From Hyparrhenia diplandra (taxonomy: Eukaryota > Streptophyta > Magnoliopsida > Poales > Poaceae), in contig JADLZK010007783.1 in assembly GCA_015847255.1 (NCBI GenBank), positions 1 through 64,000 on the forward strand: a stretch of 64,000 bases of DNA, in the 5' to 3' direction. The number at the start of each line of letters is the position of its first letter. Within the stretch, counting starts at the first letter, position 1. The position numbers were made by a program, and so were the translations under genes. Below the pieces are notes generated by a model. It saw nothing but the letters and a program-made list of their open reading frames with translations. It did not search any database and was not told the DNA's origin. This document shows positions 11,136 to 23,099 of this stretch, in pieces.

Positions 11136-11146
11136 TATATATAGAG
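11136..11146 (-). promoter_or_regulatory. TATA box of SLAH copy A
   Basis: The minus strand reads CCTCTATATATACGG about 80 bp upstream of the ATG. It is at the same relative position as the CTATATATAAGG of copy B, and both are embedded in alignable promoter sequence, which supports a real core promoter. Confidence 0.7.
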
Positions 11147-13108
11147 GTGAGGACGTCAGGTGTAAGAGGCGGCATGGACGAAGTCAGGTGTGCTTTTGGA
11201 CTGTGGCTGCGTGCAAGCGGAGCCGTGTGCGACGCCGGCGGTCAGCATCCGGAAGGTTCGTCCCTGTCCCTGGCACCTAGTATCCCAATTCATTTGAGAA
11301 TTACTAGTTAATATTATGAATTTATTTCTCTAATGATAGAAAAAAGCCCTCGGAATTTCCCTTTCTATTTGTAAAGCAGTCTTGGTCAGACGAATCTGAA
11401 TAGTGAACAACAGGAGAATTGATTCATTCAGAGAGCCAGGTTATTTGGGAATTCTGCACCTCTCGTACAGACAGAGAATCAATTCCACTTGATCAATCTA
11501 CTGACTGCTTGCTCGAGAGTGAAATTCCCTCTGATATGACATCTCTAGCTATCTGCAGCCTGTATAGGAGTTGAAGGAACGGAATGAATGGAGGAGAGGG
11601 TTTCTGCAACGGCTGACGCGTGCCCTGGCGGCCCGGCGGCTCGGTCGGGAATGCGACGTCGACCGCCACCGTACTGTACGTGGAGGATCGGACAATGGAA
11701 CCGCCGGCCGGGGCCAAGTGCAGCAGCAGCAGCAGCAGCAGGCAGCTGGTTCTCGATCTGCGCCGGCCGTGATCCTGAAATCTAGCGCCAGCTGCCGGCC
11801 GTGGGTTGCTGACGACGACGGTGAACCCGGCAGGGTTCTGTGTGGACGAACGTGCGCGCCTGGCTGTGGGAGAGGCCGGGGCCTGGTCGACGGTCGTAAC
11901 TGGACCGTCGTCGGCGATGGCGGCGAAGAGGTCATTGCACGGACTACTCGCGTGGAAACTAACCCATCCACTGTCCCATTTCTGTGTTTAGGGTATCATC
12001 TTGTATCATCTTTTTTTTTTTGAATGAGAAGTATTATCTTTTCTTCTTCACTTTTCTCATGTTTTTTGAAATATAGCATGTTTTCAGGCAACAATGTTCA
12101 CCTTTGGTTGATAGGCATATAAAGATAAGATTCAGTTCCATGGAGGAAAAAAAAAAAATCAAGCAAGGAATGTACACGATAGCGTCTAAAACTCAGGCAA
12201 CTGACCATTACGAAAATGTGTTCTAACTTCAACTAAACTAGCTAAATTTCATCACCTAACGTATATAAAGAATTATATACCAATATTTACCAGATATTTA
12301 TATATCAATATTTATGACACCATAATGTATATTATGACATCAGATAATGTATTATAATACTAAGATAATCTAATAATCTTATTTGGTATATGAATACCAT
12401 TTTTATAGACTTTATTAAATTTAAACCCGTTTGATTTAAACCGTTTGATTTAGTAGGAGGCCGGAATTTTGTCCATTGTTGTATGTAAGCGTGTCTATGT
12501 ACCTTATTTTATCACTTCTATATTTCATATGTCTAAATTTTAAGATGATTTTAGATAACACTTTTGTACAATCAACTAAGTGCAAATAAATTGCTACTGT
12601 TATGATTTGTTAGTTGTCATTGTATCGTAACATATCAACTTTGTTGTCCTTGTACTATAATTAATTAATTACAGAAACAATATAATTGTAAATCATTACT
12701 TATTTTGGAGCCATCATGGATCAAATTTTGTTGTTTTTGTGGTTTTGTCTAACGGGTTTTATTCTCGAAACCAAAAATTACATATTACGCCTACATAAAT
12801 AAATTGTAACAAACCAAAACAATAACTTTAACATAAAAAGTATGCAATAACCGTTATATTAGTTGAAAGGAACTCAAATTCAGGTTCCCAAATTTTAGCA
12901 TGTTTCTTAATACCTTTTTACTTTATAATATTCGACGGGGATTGTTTACGTGGCATGGTTGATAGACTAGCTAGACATTTCAAATTGTCATAGGCTTACC
13001 GCTTACATAAATGCTCCTCTTCTCTCCTTTTCTTCATAATTTTAATTTGTCACGTATAATTTTCTGATCCGACATCATATTGCAGCAATTGACTGTGTAC
13101 GGCATGGA
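11147..13108. other. Upstream region of SLAH copy A with blocks shared (inverted) with copy B
   Basis: No gene is supported here. The first ~110 bp align on the minus strand to the copy B promoter (CTGACCGCCGGCGTCG, then CTTGCACGCAG), with an uninterrupted site where copy B carries a chromovirus. A (CAG)7 run lies at 11721-11741. An AT-rich block at 12240-12420 matches 52255-52400 in inverted orientation (ATACCAAATAAGAT and GATGTCATAAATATTGATAT in common) and may be a shared MITE remnant. Short ORFs at 11.5-12.0 kb are compositional. Confidence 0.6.
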
Positions 13109-13116
13109 TTGTAAGA

Positions 13117-14316
13117 GGGTTTTTTTGGATTGAAGCCACTACAATTTTTCGAACTTGAGATCTGCCATTACAATTCGAGTATTTTGAGATCTGCCATTAC
13201 AATTCTAGGATTATCTGATGCCTGCCATTTTCTACGTATTCAAGCAGGTTGGGTCCACTGTCAGGCAGCGTACACATACCTAACTTGCGTATGGACACAG
13301 ATGCCCCTGGCTGGCTTTAGAAGCTGTCGATGCCCGTGATCTTTCTTCCCCGTTTCGCCGTTCTCTTCTCCCTCTCGCGTATGGACCCCGCCGCTGCCGC
13401 TCTCTTCTCCCTCTCGCGTTCATCCCCAAACTCTAGCAAGCAGCCATCGGCCGGAGCCACGTCATCGCCGACCCCCGCTGGACCGCCCGCCACTGCCGGA
13501 GCCCCTCAGCGGCTCGCCACCGTGCTCCCGAAAAACGCCGAGATGATGACGATTTGTACGTACCAAACACAGCTCGATGTCAGGAAACCATTCATGGAGA
13601 ACACACCTATGTCGCGACGATGCTCAACGGTGCACCACCATATACGATCCGAACAAGTTCAGGAACCCTCCGATCCGACGTCGCCTCCCCGCGCCATGAC
13701 CGCCACTACAGGCGGCGTGACGAACATCTGCGTGGCCCTGCACGGCTGCACCTGGAGGCTGCGTACAGCACAGCTGACACCCCGCCGCCACTGGGGTGAC
13801 CATGACCGTGGTCTCGGCCATCAGCACCCCGCGCATGAGCATGTTGAAGCCATACGAATGGAACATGGGCACGTCGAGGAGCGTGATGACCGTGGGGCCT
13901 CCAGGAGTCCGCCGCGGGGGCGCCAAGCAGTACTGCAGCGCGGATGCGATGAGGTGCCGGCGCGTGGATGGGGCTCGGCGGTGGGCAGGGGCTTCGGCGT
14001 GGGGTTCTGGCGCGGCGGGGATTCTCCGGTGATGGACGTGTGCTCCGGCGTGCATATGCTTCAGTGGTGGCGGAAGATTCGGTTATGGTGTTGGGAACGG
14101 AGTCTGGAGACAAGGCAGGCAACGACCGGTTCAAAGAGATAGGCAAGGGCATCGCTGTCCATATGAAAGTCACGTATGCCTTTCTTGATCTGACAGTGGG
14201 CCAAATGGCAAGCACCGGATAGTACTAGAATTATGATGGCAGATCTCAGAATACCTAAATTGTAATGGCAGATCTCCAAATTGAAAAAATTGTAGTGGCT
14301 TCAATCCAAAAAACCC
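13117..14316. mobile_element. Pack-type DNA transposon with long TIRs and captured gene fragments, TSD TTGTAAGA
   Basis: A 1200-bp element whose ends are inverted copies over about 120 bp (left GGGTTTTTTTGGATTGAAGC; right GCTTCAATCCAAAAAACCC, plus repeated GAGATCTGCCATTACAATT). It is flanked by perfect 8-bp repeats TTGTAAGA at 13109-13116 and 14317-14324. Long TIRs favour a Mutator-like (Pack-MULE) element, while the 8-bp TSD would also fit hAT. The interior is GC-rich and gene-like, unlike the AT-rich flanks, and contains a 4CL-like fragment. No transposase is present. Confidence 0.7.
13688..13893 (-). pseudogene. Captured 4-coumarate:CoA ligase-like (AMP-binding enzyme) fragment
   Basis: Inside the Pack-type element the minus strand reads LLDVPMFHSYGFNMLMRGVL (about 13793-13885) and then, in another frame, QMFVTPPVVAVMARG (about 13688-13728). 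These match two neighbouring conserved stretches of 4CL and 4CL-like acyl-activating enzymes (PMFH.YG.N and the T..PP...A segment). The intact enzymes adenylate carboxylic acids and form CoA thioesters, in phenylpropanoid or jasmonate metabolism. Only about 70 codons remain, with a frame change and no catalytic AMP-binding box, so this is a transduplicated fragment rather than a working gene. Confidence 0.6.
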
Positions 14317-14639
14317 TTGTAAGAAGAGAATCTAATGATCAGAGATTCAGAGCATAGTATTTACGTACGTGAGGAGATTAACTATAGCACCTGTATTCCC
14401 CTACATAATATACAGAATCAATATAGCATATGACGATGATGGATGGCTACACTACGTACAGAATCAAATCCAGTTGAACCGCGCGCCTAGCTAGTAAAAG
14501 CTGTTGTGCTACCGTGTCGTCTGCAAAACAGTGAAATTGAAGAAAATAAGCAGGAAGCAATTGCAACCGGCCGCAAGAAAACCAGCCTGGGAAAGCACCA
14601 CAGTCGTCGTTGCACTTTGCATTCCTTTTTCTCGAAGAA

Positions 14640-14830
14640 ACCCTCGGTCACGCTATAGGCCCCCCATCGCTATTGACTATCATTCTGTCATGGACGTCAA
14701 CACGAGACTATTGTGGAATTGATGAACGAACAAGGCAAGACGTGTTGGAAGAAGCAACACACAGAGACCAAAGACTAGGAGTCTAGGACAAGGAGAGAGA
14801 GTAGTCGTCCCCTGTACCCTGGTTAGTTGA
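14640..14830 (+). repeat. SLAH-upstream block, copy A
   Basis: Contains TATTGACTATCATTCTGTC, GGACGTCAACACGAG and a CAAGACGTGTTGGAAGAAG... segment followed by CAACACACAGAGACCAAAG. The same ordered words occur at 31500-31680 (same strand) and 50480-50745 (opposite strand). The copy is at the distance from SLAH copy A expected if it belongs to the duplicated upstream region. No ORF or RNA gene is evident. Confidence 0.6.
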
Positions 14831-16494
14831 CGATGCATGCATGTGCTTTATATGCATATATGCAGTATTATACTTATATACATATCTTGCTATGAGTTAT
14901 ATATGTACGTACATACATATATGTTGGCGTACTAAAGCTACTTGGCCACATCATGTAAAGGAGGAACGAAACTTACTCTTTCTCCCCTACTCATCAACCT
15001 TTTTATCTCCTTGTCAAAAAAAAAAAAAAAACATGCTCACGGATTTTTCTCTCTTATTTAAGGGAATCTAAAGGGGGTTTTTGTTCGCCGTTGCGTCGCT
15101 CTATGAGAACCGTTAGCTACGTACTCCATGACACACACATATAGAACACTATCATCAATGGCCAAGATTACAACAAAGTCATAAAAAACATACTGGCTTC
15201 TGATGTCTTACGTGCAACCGTTTCATTGGTTCCCCTATATATATACTCATCCATGAGAGGTTGCCAAGCAGCATAAATCATTTTTCTTTGCAAAATGTTG
15301 ATCCCGAGTAGAAGAAAATCTTAGCACGATATTTGGAGGGACGAGCCAAAAAAAGCCAGGCTGTTTCAGGCCAAAAATCTCCTGCCCACGACCATATGCA
15401 TTCCACTAGACGAGTCAGGATTCTTTGGGCTAAGGTCGGATTAGGTTTCCACTGCAGGCGTGCTAGGGTTTTGCCGGAGCTCCACCGCTAGGGAAGGGCA
15501 AGGGCGAGGCACGTCACGGCAGAGACGAAGACCGCGGGGAAGAAGACTTGGGAGGGAGAAGACTGGGAGGGCCCGAGGGGCGGTGGAGGAGGGTGCAAGA
15601 GGGGGAGAAGACGATATAAGAGGAGGCACACACGAGGAAGAATACGGGTAGCACGTTAATTATGTCCAGATAAGTATTGATGCCTCTGTTCATTTGTTTT
15701 AGGAATGATGCCTCTGTTCATCGACAGTGGTTGCTATATATCCTTCCGAGTGAAATGTTGAATGCATGCACTGAACCCACAAATGCATGGCATTGCTTAG
15801 CCTGGAGGTTAAACAATCAGATGTACTGGTTTGTACGGCACTGGCTAGATCTGATAATATATTTGTTTAAGTGCTGATGATGTACATGCACGGATCAAGT
15901 CAAAGCAACATGTGCTATTGATTTCGCTGTGTAATTAAAACAAATCACCTGAAACGTACGTGATCGATTTTAATTTTCTGGTCAACCGCACAAGCTCTGA
16001 CAAAACAAGTGTTCAGAACTTGGCAGGATAATTCATGTTGTCTTGTGACATACCCTACTACTGTCGATGAAAAAGAGATATACTACTGTCGATGAAAAAG
16101 AGATATTACATACACTGAATTGAACTTGATATGAAGTACTTCATATCATCACCACCAAGCTAAGTCCAACAAAATGACAAGAAAAAGAGGAACCAAACTG
16201 AATAGAAAAACGTGCGTGTCTGACACGTCCAGTAGGTCTCCATCATTCACATCATCGTCGTCGTCCTGACTCGTGACATTTTCCGTCTGACTACAGCCAA
16301 AGATTGTATATGGTCGACACGACGTACGATGACTCTCTCTGAATGCTGACTGATATGTTGATCAAAAAAAAATCACTCTCCTTCCAGGGTGGAAGCAGCT
16401 CCCGGTCGGTTGCTGTCTCACCCAAATGGAAGGCATGCACGCACATGCAGCAGCCAAAATGAGAGCATCTGCCAGGGAAATTGTTTTATTAATT
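14831..16494. other. Intergenic stretch, no supported gene
   Basis: Mostly AT-rich non-coding sequence. It includes an A-run near 15016 and GACAAAACAAGTGTTCAGA near 15998, a word also found near 32250, downstream of the second upstream-block copy. A perfect 25-bp tandem duplication lies at 16056-16105. Short ORFs have no recognisable domain. Confidence 0.5.
16056..16105. repeat. Perfect 25-bp tandem duplication
   Basis: The unit TACTACTGTCGATGAAAAAG plus AGATA occurs at 16056-16080 and again at 16081-16105 with no mismatch, indicating a recent local duplication. Confidence 0.95.
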
Positions 16495-16499
16495 ATTTA

Positions 16500-18357
16500 T
16501 GAAGGACCGAAACGGCGACTAGAGGGGGGTGAATAGGAGCCTCAAATATTTCTTTCGAAATTCAAGTCCTTGGCTCTCACGCCCCTCAAAGCAAGACATA
16601 CAGCTGCGAACAAGCTGCTAAATTCAACGTGAAATGCAGAAGAATTGCAACACTACTGGAAGCCCAATTGCAACAAGTCAGGCAGTCGGGGATCACGAGC
16701 AAAGAATCTCCTCGGAAGGTACGACATGTCGATGTCCGATCCCGATCTGCGCCGGTTGCAACACACAATGCAAGTGGATTGCAACACAACTAGAAACCCG
16801 ATTGCAACAGATCCGACAGTCGGGGTCACGAGAAGTAACTCTACGGAGGGTACGACACATGTCCGATGTCCGATCCCGAACTGCCTGCCAAATTGCAACA
16901 CAAAACACAGACCGATTGCAACACGAAAAAGAGATGGATTGCGACACCCGATTGCAACCCAAGAAGCAGACTGATTGCAACCCAAGAAGCGATCGATTGC
17001 AACACACCCGACACCCGCGAACGTATCAGAGAAACCCGCGATTTCTTAGCGATTTTCAAGAACCGAGCACTAAATCGCCAAGAACTCTCTCCAATTGAAA
17101 CCTCAGGTCACAAGATTCAACCTAGATGATCTAGGCATGTAGGTGACCATTTCCCACCAAGAGATTTCAAGTTTGATGGAGCGAATCGAGAGGAATTTCA
17201 GATCTCGCGAAGAACACACCAAAAACCGAGTTTGATCCAAAACTTGCCCGATCTACGTGCTCGTGAGGAATTAAAGTAAATCCTTTGGTGGAAAGGATCC
17301 TCTCACGCCCCTAGCACGAATCAAAACAAGAAAAACGAGATCAAGCGGAGCCAAAACGAAGAAATCGCAAAGAGTAGAGAGGGGGAGAGGATGAACTCGG
17401 GAAGAACAAGTGAAGAACAAAAATCACAAAGACAAGATCGACATGAACACCGATCGAATCACTCCAAACGTCACCATGTGACAGGGCTACTCAGAGCTAG
17501 CCCCTTGCTCAAACGATTCGATACAAACGGTGGACCTCTCACACCAAGGTTTGGAACCCTAAGCTAGGAATTGCAAAATGAGAGGCAAGAGAGGATGAAG
17601 GGGTATGCCTCTGCTATATAGCCCCAATTCCCTCTCGCCTAAACTACCCCTAAGATACATGAGTCGATTTTGTAACCCTAAGGCTATTTCGGTCGACTCG
17701 GGTAATCTTCGATCCGACGGCCACCGCGCCTCCTCATCGGTAGCCTTGCCTCCACGCAACCTCCCCGATGCCGCCACGCCGGCCGCCCTTCCGTCCGGCC
17801 GGAACACTTCGGGTTTGAGGCCCAAACCCCGAAACCCGCGCCGTGGTTTTGAGGCCCAAACCACTAAACCCGCGCCGATGGTTTTGAGGACAAACCACCA
17901 AACCTCCTCGACACGTGTCACCGCCGCCTTGACCGCCCTCGAAGTCGCCAAGTCATCCGAGCTCCCCCGCTCGCCTGCACGACGCCGCCTTGACCCGATC
18001 GACACGGTCTGCCACGCCCTCTTGCATCCGTCGATGTCCCGGATGTCACCCACCATGGCTAGCCACCGGCACTCCGGTCCCTCGGTCCAAGCCTCACGTC
18101 CGTCCTTCACCTCCGCGGTCCATCGGCCCCAAGACGCCCTCCTTGGTACCTTCACCTCTCCGTCGCCTACCATCTCCGAGCTCAACACCCGCACAACACG
18201 AACCAAGAGATACGTCTTCGACACACTCCACGTATGCCGGTGAAACATAGCCGAAGCAAAAAGGATAAAAAGAAAATAGAGTAAGAATGTTGATCTGTTG
18301 ACAATCACTCCATCACAAAACTAAACACATGTGACCTAAATCAACCATGTGTTCGCA
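16500..18357 (-). repeat. 3' LTR of the copia element
   Basis: The left copy of the long terminal repeat, which is the 3' LTR because the element is on the minus strand. A TATA-like CTATATAGC near 17617 with downstream CATCCTCTC sequence marks the probable promoter, about 740 nt into the LTR. Between 16640 and 17005 the LTR holds an internal tandem duplication and a cluster of TTGCAAC motifs. It differs from the other LTR mainly by 1-3 nt indels. Confidence 0.95.
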
Positions 18358-18367
18358 ATCTCCCCTT
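18358..18367 (-). other. Polypurine tract of the copia element
   Basis: The minus strand reads AAGGGGAGAT directly against the TG of the 3' LTR, the expected position of the plus-strand primer for reverse transcription. Confidence 0.8.
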
Positions 18368-19630
18368 GATGAGTGCATTGTCAACATTCAACACAAAGAC
18401 GTAAGAAAGAAGACAAGCACATCCGGTGAACACAATCTAGGCATAAGTCGAGACAAAAAAGTGCTAATTGCAACCTCAAAGACAATCAAATTGCAACGAA
18501 AGCGATCTCCCGATTGCAACAAGTCTGCACCGACCGCATTCACCGAATAGCAAAACATGGAGCAAAAAGACTTGGTTCCCAAAGACATGGGCAAAAAGGC
18601 TCGACACAACCAAGCTAAAACTCCCCCCGAACAATGCACACCGTCTTTGTATCTCTCTCCCCCTTGTTGGCAAATGCACTTATCAAAGCTATGAAATGCA
18701 ATATGTCACAATGCAAAGCTTCAAGATTATATTCAACCGAATGAGTGAGTGCTCAAAGTGGTACCATAGCAGCAAATTACAAGTGCTAGCCAGAGCTCAA
18801 GCTAATCAGATGATATGAAATATGGCACAAAGCATTTTGAGCAAATTTCAGTATTTTGCAAAAGGAGGTTCACCATCAAACATAGCACCTAGCATAAGTA
18901 GATAGGAAATCAACTAAGTGCTTAAACATGTAAACCGGGTGAACTACCCCAAGCAGGCGTTCAAACATCATGCTCGACATTATGGCACAAACTTGTGAGG
19001 TTCATTTTAGTTCGTGAGTTGCAGCGGTTCACAAGTTACCAAAGAGCATGCGAGTGGTTATCCACATTTGCCTTGCCTTACTAATCAACCATGTCAAGCC
19101 TATGCGTGAGCAATGATTAGCTTAAGACAATGGTCTGGATCAAACACAATGAAGTCCAAGTTCATTCAAGAGTGCAAGTGAAAGCAGTCTCAAACTTCAA
19201 AGTGAGGCAAAATGGACCCACTCGATCTTTTCATTACTTTAGCTTTAGACTTCACGTTTTAGCATGGTATTATCATGAAGATCTAAGCAAGTGAATGAAT
19301 CAAAGCATGAGACGTAGTTACCTAGCATACACATGAAAGCTCAGAGGATCTCAACATCCTACTCATGATAGAAGCTAGCTCAAAGGTGAACCAAGATTTA
19401 GTTTCATCAACATTAATCAGGTTCACATGTGGAAAACAGTTGCTCAGCTCATAACATACATCACATGATTAACAAGAGCTAAAGCTTGAAGCACTATCAT
19501 ACTTATACTACTAAGAGCACAACCTCATTCAGATCAATATAAAAGTGAAGCTCATGATATGCAAGTATGATACAAAAACAAAAACAAACCTAAAGACTAC
19601 AACTGTACATCAACTACAAAACTACCCCTC
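18368..19630 (-). other. Non-coding 3' internal region of the copia element
   Basis: About 1.26 kb lies between the end of RNase H coding and the polypurine tract. SIRE-lineage elements may carry an env-like ORF in this position, but none is seen: stops occur in all frames and no transmembrane segment is evident. Three further TTGCAAC motifs lie at about 18468-18516. Confidence 0.6.
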
Positions 19631-19639
19631 AAAAGGGAT

Positions 19640-22600
19640 AGCAAACTCCCAACTCACCACGGAGCTTAGCAAAGCGGACTTGGTCTAGTGGTTTGGTGAA
19701 AATGTCCGCAATCTGTTGCTCCGTGTACACGTTTGGACATCTATGTCCCCTTCTCTCCCGGTGATCTCTCAGAAATTGTACCTCACCTCTATGTGTTTGG
19801 TCCGAGAGTGAAGGACTGGGTTTTTGGCAACACTCACAGCTCCCATGCTATCACACAACAAGGGTACACGAGAAAAACTCAAGCCAAAGTCTCTCAAGGT
19901 GGCAACCATCCACGCACTGGGAACAACAAGCGCCAGCAGCAGCCTACATACTCGCCTCAACCGCCGACCGAGCGACACCGGCGCTTACGAGAGGACCAAG
20001 ACACAAGAGAAGTACCAAGGAACCGACAAGTACCAGATGTGGACTTTCTATGCATACGATCACCAAAGATAATCGAGTCCGAATAACCGGTCCGGGAGAG
20101 GGTGGAAGAGGCCGAGTACCATAGGCCAAAGTCAAGGGTAAACCGCAAATACCCAAGATCCTCTTCACACCGAAAGTGAGAGGTGCGTGGCGACGATCGA
20201 AAGCGCGGCGCAGAGGCACACCGCAAACCGGATGTCGGGCGCGTCGCCGTCAGGTACAACAAATAACCGATCATGCTTCGTACTCCCTTTGGTCCACAGC
20301 TTCTCCATCCTTGTCCTCGCCCAGGGTCGCCGCCGCGTCGACATGGGTGTCGAAAGAGGCTTGGCCTCACCCATGCGAAACTTGCGGATGATGTCCTTCG
20401 TGTACTTGCCCTGGTGTACGAAGATCCCGGCCCTTGGTTTGCTTGATTTGAAGTCCAAGGAAGTAGGTCAGCTCGCCCATCATGCTCATCTCGAACTCCC
20501 CGCTCATAATCTCGCAAAACTCGATACCATAGCATGTGAAGAGCCACCAAAGATGATATCATCCACATATATCCGAACCAGGAGGATGTCACGCCCTTCC
20601 TAAGCAAGAACAAGGTCTTGTCTACAGCTCCCATCACAAAACCCTTAGCTAACAGAAGGCTTTCAATCTCTCATACCACGCTCCGGGGCTTGTTTGAGGC
20701 CGCACAAAGCCTTGTGCAACTTGTACACATAGTCGGGTGTTTAGGATGCTCAAAACCCCGGGGTTGCCTCACATACACCTCCTCCTCTATGAACCCATTT
20801 AGGAACGCACTCTTGACATCCATCTGGGAAGAGCTTAAAGCCCTTCGAGGTCGCAAAGGCAAGCAAAATCCTAATGGCTTCTATGCGGGCTACAGGAGCG
20901 AAGGTTTCCTCATAGTCTATACCCTTTTTCGACAAAACCCCCGGGCAACTAGTCCGGGCTTTGTTTCTCACAACCACCCCATCCTCACTGCTTGTTCTTA
21001 AACACCCACTTGGTTCCTATGGGATGACACTCACCGAGGTGGCACTAAAACCCAAACTTGGTTCCTCTCAAAGTTCTCGCAACTCCTCATGCATGGCATT
21101 GACCCAATCCGAATCGATAATGCAAAGTGGTAACATCTTTGGGCTCAAGAGTGGAAACAAATGCAGAATGAGCAAAATGACACATAGCATAGGATTTGGA
21201 ACGAAGTTACCCTTTGGTTCAATCCTCCAATCATGGTCTCAGGGGGGGTGACGACGCTGAATGTGCCGAGGCGCCGCGGCGCCAAGATGTCGCCTCCCCT
21301 CGACCGAGTGGGAACCTCCTCGAGGTGCAGCTGCCTCGCCTCGAGGGAGCCGCTCCACCGACCCCGTGAAGTAGTGGTAGTAGGGTCCGGTCCCGAGAGC
21401 CGCCGCCGTCCGTGGTCACTGGGGCAAGCGGTGGAGTCGCGGGATCACCCCCGCCAGCCGCCGTGTGGTCACCAGGGTCGCGGTGGAGTCGCCGTGGATC
21501 ACCCCACCCAACGCCTTTCCCGCTCCTCCTCCACAAAGATGCTCGCTCCATCTCCTCCTTTCCCCGCACACTCAAACACGTAAGAAGAACAAGGCGCTAG
21601 CCTCATCGAAGGTAACCTCACATGTCTCTACAACGCGGTTAGTCTCAAGGTTAAGAACCCCGTAGGCATGTGAGTGCAAAGCATATCCAAGAAAAATGCC
21701 ATCACCGATCGAGACTCAAACTTGTCAAGATTACCTTGCTTGAGAATGAAGCACCTCGCATCCAAACACACGGAAGTGACTCACCTTGGGCGCCTTCCAA
21801 ACCGCAACTCATATGATGTCTTCTTGGTGAAAGCACGGAGGAAAATGCGGTTGGAGACATGGCATGCCGTGTTGATTGCCTCAGCCCAATACTTCCTCGG
21901 CGCCTTGTGTTCATCAAGCATGGTCCTCGCCATCTCCACAAGCGTCCGATTCTTCCGCTCAACAATCCCGCTCGTCGCGGAACATAAGGGCTAGAAAAAC
22001 CGGTGCTCGACACCCAAGTTAGCACAAAGAGACTCGAATCGAGAGTTCTTAAATTTCGTGCCATTGTCACCGCGAATCGCTCGAATGGTCAGATCCGCCA
22101 ACTCCGCCCGCCTCAAAAACAAATCGCGAGCAAAAACGAAAAGCCTCATCCTTGCCCTCCATGAAAAAGACCCAAGAGTATCTCGAAAAATCGTCAACGA
22201 TCACTAGACAATACCACTTCCCACCCACCGACCTCACCCGAGATGGACCAACGGTGTCCATGTGAAGGATCTCTCGGGTCTCGAGGTCATAATCTGAGAA
22301 ACCGGGTGGTGGGAAGCGGATACCATCTTCCCGTGACGGCGGGGATGGCAAACCAAATCCTTCTCAAATTTGAGTTTAGGCAATCCTCGGATTAGACCCA
22401 TGGAACTTAACCTCGTGAGAAGGTCAAAGCTCAAGTGTCCAAGTCTCCTATGCCATTTTCACAAATCGCAGGAGGACCCGGCCAACAAGCAACAAGAAGT
22501 GCCAAAGCCACGAGAAAAATCAGCACGAAAGACTTGCCCAAATGGCACGATCCAAAGAAATAAGATCATCGCGAGAGTCCAAAACTCGAGAGCATCCAAC

Positions 22601-22855
22601 CTTAAAGCGCACCTCATACCCATCCGCCATGAGCCGGGAGACAGAGAGTAGGTTGAAGTGCAGGTTGGAGACGAGCGCCACATCCTTGAGCACAAAGTGG
22701 TCATTGATCCCGATGGACCCTCGAGATAGAATCTTCCCTCTCGTTGTTGCCCCCGAAAGTGATGTACTCTTTTGTCTTCATGGGGGTGAGGCTGGAGAAC
22801 CACTTGGAGTTTCCCGGTCATGTGTCGAGAACGGCCGGAGTCAATGAGCCACATG
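19640..22855 (-). pseudogene. Copia pol: protease, integrase, reverse transcriptase, RNase H (frameshifted)
   Basis: Minus-strand pieces in consecutive shifted frames. Protease active site LIDSGRSRHMTG (22811-22851) shows the DSG triad. GAG-pre-integrase and integrase follow (HMDTVGPSRV, LVIVDDFSRYSWVFF, RGDNGTKFKN near 22060-22290), carrying two of the catalytic aspartates. RT follows (YEETFAPVARIEAIR near 20880; MDVKSAFLNGFIEEEVYVRQ near 20800; a degenerate VDDI-type motif near 20560). RNase H follows (CDSMGAVSVAKNPVLHSRTK, then HIEVRYNF near 19770-19870). The enzymes would mature Gag-Pol, copy the RNA and integrate the cDNA. At least eight frame changes disrupt it. Confidence 0.9.
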
Positions 22856-23099
22856 TCCTCGGCCTTCCTTCCAAATCAGACAACGATAAAACATGGGATG
22901 AGCATATGGCACAACACGGGGTTAGTAAACTTGGAAGAGTACCGGTGTTGACCATCTTGCCCCAAATATGCATTAGGCAAAACAAACATCCCACGCCCCA
23001 TCTTCTCAAACCGCTTACCACGCACAACAAAGCGTGGTGCTCTCCCTCTTCTCAACCTCAAAACTCCCAAAGCGAGGATCTACGCCCACTCGCGAGCAC

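Noticed and set aside
11549..12023. Frames of 140-150 codons around a poly-Gln/poly-Cys run
   Set aside because: Created by a (CAG)7 repeat and GC-rich sequence, with no domain and no conservation at the copy B side.
16640..17008. CRISPR-like regularly recurring GATTGCAAC motif
   Set aside because: The repeats are only 7-9 bp, irregularly spaced, inside a retrotransposon LTR of a plant genome and partly explained by a tandem duplication.
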